Assembly (NCBI GenBank): GCA_963853835.1
Contig: OY970832.1
Span: 26,034,208-26,098,207, forward strand
Source: Calendula officinalis
Lineage: Eukaryota; Streptophyta; Magnoliopsida; Asterales; Asteraceae
Length of the DNA: 64,000 nucleotides
Direction: 5' to 3'
Part shown: piece after piece, positions 46,129 to 55,969 of the stretch
Position numbering within the stretch: position 1 is the first letter of the stretch
How the letters are laid out: every line of letters starts with the position of its first letter
Made by a program: the position numbers and the translations under genes
Notes under the pieces: generated by a model
Databases searched by the model: none
Told to the model about the DNA's origin: nothing
Seen by the model: the letters and a program-made list of their open reading frames with translations, nothing else

Positions 46129-47061
46129 CTCCCTCCGTCCCACAAAAAACTTCCCATTTGACCTTAATTTTTTGTCCCACAAAAAACTTCCCGTTTCATT
46201 CAATTGATGGGCTCCACATAATAAAATACTATTATTACTAAGGACCTCACCACTAACTATCCACTAACCATCTTTCTCTCTCCAAGCCAATCTTATATTT
46301 TAATTAAAATTATTACCAATGACCCCACCACTAACTATCCCCTTAGGCTCCTGGGTATGGGCACCACATGTGGTGGTGCCTTTTTCTGCCACATCATCGC
46401 CACCTCAGCAACCACACCACCACCACACCACATCATTTGGTGGAAATACCCACCACACCACACCATTTTATTTTCCATCTCATCATTTCATTTCCATTTA
46501 TTTTTTTACAATACTACATTTAAGTACCAGATTTTAATTCCCAAATAAACCCAAACCTAATTAAGTAGATTTTTAAATACCAAATTAAAACTAAAAAAAA
46601 AATACATCCACCATTTCTGCATTTTTTAAAAAGAAACCCAAAAAAAAGAAAGTCCAAGAAAAAAGGCCCAAACCAAATTTTAAAAACCTAAATTTAAACC
46701 CTCATCATCTTCCACCTCCTTCGCTTTTTTTGCAGCACCCTCTTCTCGTTTTCTTTTTGCAGCTCCATCCACCATTTATGTTTCTTCAAAGGTATTCATT
46801 TTATATATTGCAAAAATGACCGTTAACTCCATTGAATAATCTCGATCCCTACCCCCACGCCCCGTTCCTCGCCGTTGCCCGTGCCCCCTCTCCGCCACGC
46901 CGAACCCCCACGCCGTTGGGGGGGGGGGGGGTGTTCCCTAGCCACACCACGCCGTCGCCATCCACCTCACCCCCCACGCCCTTCCTCCCGTGGTCCCATA
47001 CCGAGCGGCCTTAAAACTTGTGCTCATATCAAATGAGAAGTTTTTTGTGGGACGGAGGGAG
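46129..47061. mobile_element. Stowaway-type MITE nested in the hAT MITE
   Basis: Terminal repeats CTCCCTCCGTCCCACAAAAA and TTTTTGTGGGACGGAGGGAG, TA on both sides. The original MITE is about 265 bp; the rest is a third element inserted at 46346-47010. Confidence 0.92.
46346..47010. mobile_element. Harbinger-like non-autonomous element nested in the Stowaway MITE
   Basis: Flanked by TTA (46343-46345 and 47011-47013). Ends GGCTCCTGGGTATGGG and CCCATACCGAGCGGCC are imperfect inverted repeats. Removing it rejoins the MITE sequence as ACTATCCCC-TTAAAACTTGTG, matching sister MITEs. It contains a 14-G run at 46918-46931 and a GC-rich proline-codon-like 3' part. No transposase. Confidence 0.8.
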
Positions 47062-47693
47062 TATAATGTAATAAGATTAATAATATAATATTATTATTTA
47101 AAAGATAATTAAATATCAAATCTTTTATAAATATAAGAATATTTTTATAGAATTTGAAAGATATATAATGGCGGGGCGAGGCGGGGTTTTGGGTCGGGTT
47201 TTTCATATGCCCCCGAAAACCGCCCCAAATATTCGGGTTTTCCAAAAATCAAAACCGTGACATCGGTTTTTCAAATGGTTCGGTTTTTTTGGGACGGTTT
47301 TTTCGGTTTTGGTTCGGTTTTTCGGTTTTTATGCTCACCCCTAGTAAAAACCATCATTTTACTTGATTTTCATACTCTTAAAAAATCTCCTAACACTAAA
47401 TTCTATTTACAATGTAGTTGGGGTGGATTTACGGGTCAATCGCAGAGGATATTCTAACGGGTTTCAAAATGCATTGTCGTGGTTGGAGGTCTATATATTG
47501 TATGCCAAAACGGCCCGCATTTAAAAGGTGGGTCAGCCCCTATTAATCTTTCGGGTCGTCTTAACCAAGTTCTTCGTTGGGCTCTTGGTTCGTTTGAGAT
47601 CTTTTTCAGCCGACATAACCCGCTTTTGTATGGTTATAAAGGTGGTAATTTCAAGTGGCTTGAGAGGTTTGCTTATGTCAACACAACGGTTTA

Positions 47694-48310
47694 TGTTGGA
47701 GCAAAACACAGATCAACTTATTACTGATGCTGCAGTTAGTACTGACATACTTAGTACTGATGGGGCAGAACATATTACTACTGATGAAGTTGATGCTGGT
47801 GTTCACTATAACTAAGTTACTACTGATCATGAAAAGATTGAAGATACTACTGATCATTGTAGTTACTACTGACGTTGATTATGGACTTACTACTGATCAC
47901 CAAGTTTACTACTGATCTTCATATTTACTATTGGTGATGAGTTTTACTACTGACAACGCGTTTTTGGAAGATATCAAGTCCGAGATCTTCGTATAGATAG
48001 TTATAGAATGTAAATCAATGTATATTATTATTATTCGATGTAAATCAAGTCCTAGAATAACTAGGGTAAATAGTTTAGCTTCAAGGACTACTATAAGTAT
48101 GTTCCTTACGAATTGTAAACGTACGTGTGTATTGTTAACTCAATAATATACATTGAAGCTTTTTGTGAAACTGTGTTCTTAATATTCTTGCATATTGTTC
48201 ATACAGTTCATTGTTCTTAATTATTGATATAGTGTTGATCCGCTGCAACTTCTATCATCAATTTGATCTAAGGTGTTTATTAACTTGTCTATAGTTAATC
48301 GATCCTGACA
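47694..48310 (+). repeat. 5' LTR of Copia copy B with phased TACTACTG array
   Basis: TG...CA ends. U3 holds TACTACTG at 47776, 47818, 47845, 47864, 47888, 47907 and 47945, and the variant TACTATTG at 47926. Steps are 42, 27, 19, 24, 19, 19, 19. A TATA-like CTATAAGTA lies at 48091-48099. Confidence 0.95.
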
Positions 48311-48312
48311 AG

Positions 48313-48324
48313 TGGTATCAGAGC
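48313..48324 (+). other. Primer binding site of copy B
   Basis: TGGTATCAGAGC two bases after the 5' LTR, complementary to initiator-Met tRNA. Confidence 0.92.
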
Positions 48325-48398
48325 TTATTGGTTCTAGATCTACTATTTGTTAAGAACAACAAAAAGTTTTAATCTTTAAAACACACACATTATTAATC

Positions 48399-50966
48399 AT
48401 GACTGATAATAATGAAAGCACTCAGGCCAACAAAATCCCTATGCTCACTCCCAATAACTTTGGGATGTGGAAGAATCGTATTAAGCAATACATGCTTATT
48501 ACAGATTATTCCATGTGGGAAGTCGTTTGTGAAGGAAACAAAACTGGTCAAGTTCAAGCAAGCAGCTCTGTGACTGAGGCAGACAAACTTAAATGTGAGA
48601 AGGAGAAGAAAGATAAAGGCATCGAACTCAAAACACTAAGCACTCTCCTACTGGCCATTCCTAATGACTATCAACATCTCTTTGTTGAATATGATGATGC
48701 TAAGTTGCTTTGGGAAGCACTGGAGAAGAGATTCGTTGGGACAAAGAGTACAAAAAGAAACATGAAGTCTGTTCTCAAACAAGACTTTGAAAATTTCAAA
48801 GGAAAGCCCAATGAAACACTCACTCAAGTGTTTGACAGATTCAACAAACTAATTGGTGAACTCAACCAAGTTGGTGTAAAGATGGATCAAGAAGATGTCA
48901 ACATGAAGTTCCTAAGGTCTCTTAGTGAAGAATGGGCCATGTACACAGTGGTGTATAGACAAAGAGATGCTCTAGAAGAAAAGGAGTTAGATGAACTCTA
49001 TAATGATCTCAGAGTGTTTGAAACTGAGGTAAATCACAAAAACCCTTCTATTTCTTCTAACAATGCTGCATTTGTGTCTAGTACAGGTCAAGGACAAGAA
49101 ACCTCCACAGGAAAGGCTGCAGATTCTGAGGATACTGCAAGAGAATCCTTCTTCACTAGTCATGTGCATACTGCATTGATTAGTGATGACTTGGAACAAT
49201 TGAATCCAGATGATCTTGAGGAGATGGATCTTAAATGGCAGATGGCTATGCTGAGCCTAAGGACCAAAAGATTCTTAAAAAGAACTGGTAGGACAAGTCT
49301 CAATTTCAACAAAGGTGACAAAGCAGGATTTGACAAGACTAAAGTCAAGTGTTATAACTGTAACAACCTTGGTCACTTTGCAAAAGAATGTCCTCAACCA
49401 GACAAAAGATCAAAATCAACTGCTCTTGTGTCACAACAAGGACAAGGCTATGACTGGAGCTTCCAAGCAGAAGAGCATACTCAAAATCAAGCTCTCATGG
49501 CCTTTACTGACAACAAAACTGAGGTAAAATCTAAACCTTGTACTCCTGAATGTGCTAAAATTATTAAAAATCTAGAAAAAGAAAACACTAAATTAAATGA
49601 AGATCTAGCAAAAGCAATCAGAAGAAATCATGAGTTTGATAGTGTGATTGCTGATCAAGAACATCAAATAAAGGTGTACAAGATGATTGATCAACGGATC
49701 AAGGAAGAATTGCTTCAAGCTGTGGATGAGAAAGAGTTCTATGAAACAAAAAATAAAGAACTAACAAGTAAATTAGAAGAATGTCAGCTTGAAATTGAAC
49801 AAAATAAATTAACAATTAAAAAGTTTGAAAGAAGCACTAAAATTCTAGATGAATTAACTAATAATCAAACTACAGAAAAGGTTGTTCATGGGGTGGGATA
49901 TCATGCTGTACCACCTCCACATAAATTCATTCCTCCACTTAAAAACAGTTCAGAAAGAATCATTAATGAATTAAAAACTGAAAATCAAACTGAATCTAAT
50001 ACTGAAACATCTGAATCAAATGATTCTTCTGATGATGAGCAATCAATTGAATTTACAATATCTCAAACTGAATCACCAAAATCAATTGATACAAGTTTTC
50101 ACACAGCTCAAAGTCCAAATGAGTCTCCTAAATATAATGCAGAAAATATACCCAAAATTCTAAAAAGAGGAAACCAAAGAAATAGAAACCAACTCTTAGA
50201 ACAAAGAAAAACAATAAAGACTCAAGAAAATAAATTAAAATGTGTTATTTGCAATAAAGTGAATCATTTAGCAAAGGATTGTCACTTCAATCCAATAAAT
50301 TGCAAGGAGTTAAAGGAATTTAAAGTTTTTAAAGAAAATGCAAAAACTCAAAGGTTAAAAGATACTACTGGTCCTTCAGTAGTAAATACAATCAAAACTC
50401 CAATTGCTGAAACTCCAAGATTTGGAAGAAGTGCACCAAGATTTGTGCAAAACAGAAGAGTTGGCAGCCCAAAGAACAGCAATTACTTCAAGAACAACGG
50501 AAAATCCAATCAAAATAAACAATATTTTAAATTTTCCAACACCAGTAGAAACTCTAACAAATTTACTACTGGTGTTAACCCTAATTATAATGCTGTATGG
50601 TACCAGTACAAGAATACTACTGGTAAAAACCCTAATTTCAAAAATACTACTGCTCCCAAAACAAATTTCAAAAACACTTCTGGTGTTAACTCTAAAAACA
50701 CTACTGGTCATTCTAAACATGGTAAGTACCCAAATACTACTGGTCCATCAGTAGTAAAGTATTCAAAAGCTAAAAACAATGGGTATAAACCAAGATCAGT
50801 AGGAAATTCTCACACCAGTAATAACTCCAAAAGGACAGTAGTAAAACAAAATACCAGTAATAAACAAGTATGGGTACCAAAAGTCTTTAAAGTTAAATCC
50901 CCAAAAGCTCATTTCTCAAAGGATGAACCCAAGACATATAAAGCTTGGGTTCCCAAACTTAACTAA
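48399..50966 (+). CDS. gag: Copia gag polyprotein, copy B, intact (855 residues)
   Basis: The ATG at 48399 lies 75 bases after the primer site. Residues about 1-230 form the copia gag/capsid region (LTPNNFGMWKNRIKQYM, then the UBN2-like VLKQDFENFKGKPNE). Zinc knuckle 1 is CYNCNNLGHFAKEC at about 317-330 and zinc knuckle 2 CVICNKVNHLAKDC at about 614-627, both CX2CX4HX4C. A coiled-coil-like charged segment (about 385-480) lies between them. The tail (about 650-855) is Asn/Thr/Lys-rich with repeated Asn-Thr-Thr-Gly, partly dictated by the TACTACTGG DNA motif. The protein is larger than typical copia gag, as in SIRE elements. It ends in TAA and pol follows in another frame. Confidence 0.95.
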   Translation: MTDNNESTQANKIPMLTPNNFGMWKNRIKQYMLITDYSMWEVVCEGNKTGQVQASSSVTEADKLKCEKEKKDKGIELKTLSTLLLAIPNDYQHLFVEYDDAKLLWEALEKRFVGTKSTKRNMKSVLKQDFENFKGKPNETLTQVFDRFNKLIGELNQVGVKMDQEDVNMKFLRSLSEEWAMYTVVYRQRDALEEKELDELYNDLRVFETEVNHKNPSISSNNAAFVSSTGQGQETSTGKAADSEDTARESFFTSHVHTALISDDLEQLNPDDLEEMDLKWQMAMLSLRTKRFLKRTGRTSLNFNKGDKAGFDKTKVKCYNCNNLGHFAKECPQPDKRSKSTALVSQQGQGYDWSFQAEEHTQNQALMAFTDNKTEVKSKPCTPECAKIIKNLEKENTKLNEDLAKAIRRNHEFDSVIADQEHQIKVYKMIDQRIKEELLQAVDEKEFYETKNKELTSKLEECQLEIEQNKLTIKKFERSTKILDELTNNQTTEKVVHGVGYHAVPPPHKFIPPLKNSSERIINELKTENQTESNTETSESNDSSDDEQSIEFTISQTESPKSIDTSFHTAQSPNESPKYNAENIPKILKRGNQRNRNQLLEQRKTIKTQENKLKCVICNKVNHLAKDCHFNPINCKELKEFKVFKENAKTQRLKDTTGPSVVNTIKTPIAETPRFGRSAPRFVQNRRVGSPKNSNYFKNNGKSNQNKQYFKFSNTSRNSNKFTTGVNPNYNAVWYQYKNTTGKNPNFKNTTAPKTNFKNTSGVNSKNTTGHSKHGKYPNTTGPSVVKYSKAKNNGYKPRSVGNSHTSNNSKRTVVKQNTSNKQVWVPKVFKVKSPKAHFSKDEPKTYKAWVPKLN

Positions 50967-50980
50967 TCCTTTACTCACTT

Positions 50981-53900
50981 GTGCAGAGCATTCAGATCCC
51001 AGAAGAAGGAAGAACATGGCATATTGATAGTGGATGCTCAAGGCACATGACTGGAAATCTGCAAATTCTTAAAGATTTCAAGTCATTTGATGGAGGATAT
51101 GTGGCATTTGGTGAGAATCCCCAGGGAGGTAAGATTACAGGTAAAGGTACTGTTACTAATGGAAAAATTACCTTTGATGATGTATTTTTTGTTGCTGAAC
51201 TAAAATACAATCTTGTCAGTGTGTCTCAAGTTTGTGATAAAAAGAACAAGATTCTGTTCACAGACATTGAGTGCATCATTCTTTCTCCTGATTTTATTTT
51301 GGATGAAAAATATGTTGTTTTAAGAACTCCTAGGAGAAACAATGTGTATTGCCTATATATAGGGGGAGAACTCATTTCTACAAATGAGGTCAACTGTTTT
51401 ATATCCAAGGCAAACACCACTGAATCAGAACTATGGCACAGAAGGATGTGTCACACAAATTTTAAAAACATGAATAATTTAGTAAAAAGAAATCTGGTAA
51501 TTGGACTACCTCAAAAACAATTCATGTGTGATCATCACTGTGTTGCATGCCTAAAAGGTAAACAACACAAGACTTCTCATAAGTCCAAAACTGTGAACTC
51601 TATTTCTGTTCCTTTACAACTCTTACATATGGACCTTTTTGGACCTACAAATGTAATGAGTATTGGAAAGAAACAATATTGTCTTGTTATTACTGATGAC
51701 TTTTCCAGATATACATGGGTTTTCTTTCTCAGGACAAAGGATGAAACAAGTGAACTCATAAAGAACTTAATTGTCAAACTGGAAAACACATCTGATCAAA
51801 AAGTGAAAGCCATAAGATGTGATAATGGCACAGAATTTAAAAATGCTAACTTAATTAACTTTTGTGATCTTAAAGGTATTGACAGGCAATACAGCTCACC
51901 TAGAACTCCACAACAAAATGGTGTAGTTGAAAGAAGGAATAGAACCATCATTGAAGCAGCAAGATCAACGCTTGCAGACTTAAAATTACAAATTACTTTT
52001 TGGGCAGAAGCTGTTAATACTGCTTGTTATGTTCAAAACAGAGTATTAATAGTGAAGCCACATTTTAAAACACCATATGAACTTTTCAATAAAAGAAAAC
52101 CTTCTATAAGTTTCTTAAAATCATTTGGTTGTCCTTGTACTATTTTGATTACAAGAGAACAAATTGGTAAGTTTGACTGCAAAGCTGATGATGGAATCTT
52201 TGTGGGATACTCTACTCAAAGCAAATCTTACAGAGTATTCAACAAAAGACTAAGGATAATTGAAGAAAGCATCAATGTATCCTTTAATGAAAATGTACCT
52301 AATGAACAAGGAAATGGTCCAGATTGGCTATTTGACATAGACAATCTAACCAAATCCTTTAATCCTAATATAAATTTCAATGTAGGTAATTCAAATTGTC
52401 ACAATCAAAAAGAAGGAACATCATCTGCTAACACTGGTCAAGAAAAGATGAGATACATAATAGTTGATACTGCTCCCATAGTTAATACTGATGTCAGTAA
52501 TAACTCAAATTTTGAAAGCAGTAGTAACTCTGAGAATGAGGTCAGTAGTAATTCCAATACTACTGGTACCAGTAATAGTACTGAAAATACTACTGGTCCC
52601 AACAATAACCTAGATTCTCAAGATACTACTGATACCAGTAACAACAACAATACTACTGAGCTCAACAAAGACAATAGCAGTAATTCTGACCAAGATGATG
52701 ATGAACCAAACTTCAATGACAATGAAGGAACACAAGATGAACAACTGCCTGAGACAAATGAGTCCAATCTTGGAAATCAACTAGTGGTTGATAAAGCTAC
52801 AACTACAAGGACTCAGAAGAACCATCCATTAGACCTTGTTCTAAGTGATGTTAACTCACCACTTCAAACAAGAAGCAAATTAAATAAAAGCTTAACTGCA
52901 AATATGTGTAACATTAGTTTAATTGCTAATGAATGTATGTATGAATGCTTTCTGTCTCAGGATGAACCAAAGAAGATCCAACAAGCAATGAAGGACTCAA
53001 ACTGGATTGAGGCAATGCAAGAGGAACTCCTTCAATTTAAATTACAAGCTGTTTGGACACTTGTACCTCTACCCAAAGGAAAAAGAGCCATTGGAACAAG
53101 ATGGATATTCAGAAACAAGAAAGATGAAAGAGGTATAGTGATCAAGAATAAAGCCAGACTTGTAGCCCAAGGATACACTCAAGAAGAAGGAATAGACTAT
53201 GATGAAGTATATGCTCCTGTTGCTAGAATTGAAGCAATAAGAATATTTCTAGCATATGCTTCATTCAAGAAATTCAAAGTCTATCAAATGGATGTTAAGA
53301 GTGCTTTCCTATATGGGAAAATTGAAGAAGAGGTATATGTTTGCCAACCTCCAGGTTTTGAAGATCCAAAACATGGTGATTATGTGTTCAAATTAGATAA
53401 AGCTCTATATGGCCTACATCAGGCACCAAGAGCATGGTATGACACATTATCATCATACCTATTGAAGAATAACTTTAAAAGAGGAGCCATTGACAAAACT
53501 TTGTTCACAAAGAAAGTCAAAGATGATATACTACTGGTACAAATTTATGTAGATGATATCATCTTTGGCTCAACCAATGATTTATTATGCAAAGAATTTG
53601 AAGAACTGATGCAAATTAAATTCAAGATGAGCTCCATGGGTCCAATGAACTTCTTCCTTGGACTCCAAGTCAATCAAAGAACTGATGGTATTTTGATAAA
53701 TCAATCAAAATATGTCAAAGACATCTTGGAAAAGTTTGATTTGAAAGACAGTAAAAGTGCTAGTACACCAATGGAAACACACAAACACCTACATCCTGAT
53801 GTTGAGGGGGAGGATGTAGATGAACACTTATATAGATCAATGATAGGCTCTTTGATGTACTTAACTGCATCAAGACCTGACATTATGTATAGTGTTTGTG

Positions 53901-54490
53901 TGTGTGCAAGATATCAAGCAAGACCCAAAGAACTACACTCGCAGGCTGTTAAAAGAATATTCAGATACTTGAAAGGCAAACCATCACTAGGTCTATGGTA
54001 TCCACATGACTCACCCTTTGAACTAATAGCCTATACAGATAGTGACTATGGAGGTGAATGTCAAGATAGAAAATCCACTACTGGTGGATGTCAATTCTTT
54101 GGATCAAGACTGGTGTCATGGCAATGTAAGAAGCAAACAAATGTATCAACATCTACTGCTGAAGCAGAATATGTAGCTGCATCTGCTTGCTGTGCTCAAG
54201 TACTATGGATTCAAAATCAACTTCTAGACTTTGGTATATCTATCCTTAAAACTCCTATTTTTATTGATAATCAAAGTGCTATTAGTATTGTGAATAATCC
54301 AGTAAAACATTCAAAAACTAAACACATTGAAATAAGATTTCACTTTATAAGAGATTGCAATGAAAAGAAATTAATCAAAGTAGTTAAAATCCATACTGAT
54401 GATCAATTAGCAGATCTTTTTACAAAAGCATTTGATGTAGGAAGATTCAACTTCTTGGTTAGCAGTATTGGAATGATTTTAATAACTTAA
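50981..54490 (+). CDS. pol: Copia pol polyprotein, copy B, intact (about 1169 residues)
   Basis: The frame is open from 50963, one frame back (-1) relative to gag, with no ATG near the start. Protease IDSGCSRHMTG near residue 17; integrase zinc region near 150-205 with LWHRRMCH and CVACLKGKQHK; integrase core ITDDFSRYTW, RCDNGTEFKN and TPQQNGVVERR, the latter carrying the catalytic Glu; low-complexity linker about 480-620; RT with LVAQGYTQEEGIDYDE, MDVKSAFLYG and YVDDIIFGS; RNase H with YTDSDYGGE and STAEAEYVAAS. All hallmark catalytic residues are visible and there is no internal stop. Ends at TAA 54488-54490, followed by the motif-rich spacer. Confidence 0.95.
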   Translation: MQSIQIPEEGRTWHIDSGCSRHMTGNLQILKDFKSFDGGYVAFGENPQGGKITGKGTVTNGKITFDDVFFVAELKYNLVSVSQVCDKKNKILFTDIECIILSPDFILDEKYVVLRTPRRNNVYCLYIGGELISTNEVNCFISKANTTESELWHRRMCHTNFKNMNNLVKRNLVIGLPQKQFMCDHHCVACLKGKQHKTSHKSKTVNSISVPLQLLHMDLFGPTNVMSIGKKQYCLVITDDFSRYTWVFFLRTKDETSELIKNLIVKLENTSDQKVKAIRCDNGTEFKNANLINFCDLKGIDRQYSSPRTPQQNGVVERRNRTIIEAARSTLADLKLQITFWAEAVNTACYVQNRVLIVKPHFKTPYELFNKRKPSISFLKSFGCPCTILITREQIGKFDCKADDGIFVGYSTQSKSYRVFNKRLRIIEESINVSFNENVPNEQGNGPDWLFDIDNLTKSFNPNINFNVGNSNCHNQKEGTSSANTGQEKMRYIIVDTAPIVNTDVSNNSNFESSSNSENEVSSNSNTTGTSNSTENTTGPNNNLDSQDTTDTSNNNNTTELNKDNSSNSDQDDDEPNFNDNEGTQDEQLPETNESNLGNQLVVDKATTTRTQKNHPLDLVLSDVNSPLQTRSKLNKSLTANMCNISLIANECMYECFLSQDEPKKIQQAMKDSNWIEAMQEELLQFKLQAVWTLVPLPKGKRAIGTRWIFRNKKDERGIVIKNKARLVAQGYTQEEGIDYDEVYAPVARIEAIRIFLAYASFKKFKVYQMDVKSAFLYGKIEEEVYVCQPPGFEDPKHGDYVFKLDKALYGLHQAPRAWYDTLSSYLLKNNFKRGAIDKTLFTKKVKDDILLVQIYVDDIIFGSTNDLLCKEFEELMQIKFKMSSMGPMNFFLGLQVNQRTDGILINQSKYVKDILEKFDLKDSKSASTPMETHKHLHPDVEGEDVDEHLYRSMIGSLMYLTASRPDIMYSVCVCARYQARPKELHSQAVKRIFRYLKGKPSLGLWYPHDSPFELIAYTDSDYGGECQDRKSTTGGCQFFGSRLVSWQCKKQTNVSTSTAEAEYVAASACCAQVLWIQNQLLDFGISILKTPIFIDNQSAISIVNNPVKHSKTKHIEIRFHFIRDCNEKKLIKVVKIHTDDQLADLFTKAFDVGRFNFLVSSIGMILIT

Positions 54491-55969
54491 AATCTCACTT
54501 AAAATCATGTGTAAAGTTAGTGTTGTAAAATATTATTTCCTTAAGTGTTTTACTACTGGTATTGCTGTACTACTGGTGTGAAAGTGTATGCACAAAATAC
54601 TACTGGTAGTTCATTACTACTGGTGTATTTTAGGTTTACACAAATACTACTAGGGGTGTCAATCGGGTTGTCGGGTCGGGTTTTGAGTCTTATCGGGTCG
54701 GGTCCGTCGGGTTTGAGATGAAAAAATCTTAACCCGAAACCCGACCCTATAAGGCATTGGATTGGTCGGGTTCGGGTTGGTCGGGTTTCGGGTTTGTCGG
54801 GTTGACCCGATCGGGTTAGTCGGGTTACTCCTCGTTAAGTTGTTATCATAGTACCCACTGCTAATGAATTATTAAATTTCTTTCATTTTCTTAAAATCAA
54901 TGCATTGCCATTCTGATCTTGATTAATCATGCTCGTCCATAAACTATTCTCAAGGATCCATTCAAATAACAGTAGGATACCATACAAATGAAACCGTAAT
55001 TAAACAAACTAAAAAAACTAAACACCAAGCCTGCATATTGTTATTTAATACTAATAGAGTTTACCGACCGCCACATAAGGGGATACCACCAACATCAATA
55101 GAAATCGAGACATAACTAAGAACATAAAGTAGTTTTAACGAGAATGAACAGAAGACTATGAATTATAGCGATAGTCGACAACCGGTTCCGTCTCATGGAT
55201 GTTCTTGCGTCAAGATTGTTGTCTGTACCTATCTATACCATTGGGCATGGGGTCACCTAAGTCCTAAGACAAAGAAATCACCTATTAAGTAGTCCACTAA
55301 CAAGTTTAAATTTAAATATATAATGTGTACCATATATTTAACAGTAAAAACATATCTTAAATTTTTAAAGAAAAACTTTTTAACTTCAATCGGGTCTAGT
55401 CGGGTCAACCCGAAACCCGAAAAATATAAACAATCCTAACCCGATACCCGACCCGATACGAACGTCGGGTTTGTCGGGTCGGGTTACATAAACCCGATAT
55501 TAGAATAAGACCCGAATACACCCGACCCGACTAGCATAATCGGGTTCGGGTTCGGGTTAGGGTCGGGTCGGGTTGACCCTTTTGACACCCCTAAATACTA
55601 CTGGTAAGTCAGTACTACTGGTATTCACATATACTACTGGTCGTGTATGTTAATGGTTACTATTGATGTCAAAATCCTTAGTCATTACTGATGTTAGTAG
55701 ATACTACTGACGTTTTACTACTGATATCGTATTTACTACTGTTCTTTCATAAACACAATTACCAAACTAACCCCCATGAAAATAACCGTTATGTTATGAT
55801 TCGAAGGCTATTTTCGTAGTTTTGCAGGTTAAATCGAAAGATATAAAAGGCGGCAGACGATTAATTTAGCATTATCTTCACTTCGATTTGCTAAAACCTC
55901 TCGATAAACCCTAGTTTACGATCAAAAACCCTTCATCTGTAACAAAATTCTTGCAAAATCTCAACAACA
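54491..55969 (+). repeat. Post-pol spacer of copy B with TACTACTG array, split by a MITE
   Basis: TACTACTG starts at 54551, 54568, 54598, 54615, then after the MITE at 55596, 55613, 55632, 55702, 55716 and 55734. No coding frame. About 55780-55969 is a conserved leader before ORF3a, also present in copy A, and includes AAAGATATAAAAGGCGG, a possible internal TATA-type promoter for ORF3. Confidence 0.88.
54651..55593. mobile_element. hAT-type MITE inserted in the Copia spacer, 943 bp
   Basis: Ends TAGGGGTGTCAA and TTGACACCCCTA are inverted repeats. The flanking AATACTAC (54643-54650, 55594-55601) is a perfect 8-bp duplication. Interior flanks are TCGGGTCGGGTT-rich. Copy A has the empty site with a single AATACTAC (minus strand, 6045-6038), which proves the insertion. 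Confidence 0.95.

Larger units (their letters stand above)
45851..47343. mobile_element. hAT-type MITE in a CESA intron, with nested insertions
   Basis: Ends TAGGGGTGAGCAT and ATGCTCACCCCTA are perfect 13-bp inverted repeats. The flanking 8-mers GTAAAAAC (45843-45850, 47344-47351) are identical. The outer parts are GGTTCGGTT-rich, as in the related copy at 33839. A Stowaway MITE (46129-47061) is inserted inside it. The left target copy begins with the intron's GT donor. Confidence 0.93.

Noticed and set aside
46832..47014. Proline-rich small gene on the plus strand
   Set aside because: Lies inside the Harbinger-like element across a 14-G run; composition artefact.
47776..47860. CTGATGA followed by GAAA in the Copia LTR suggested a hammerhead ribozyme
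   Set aside because: The two core boxes are about 50 bases apart with no credible stem II or III; CTGATGA is part of the TACTACTGAT motif.
50721..50986. Intron joining gag to pol in frame (GGTAAGTA donor to TGCAG acceptor)
   Set aside because: Joining these sites leaves pol out of frame; kept only as an observation.
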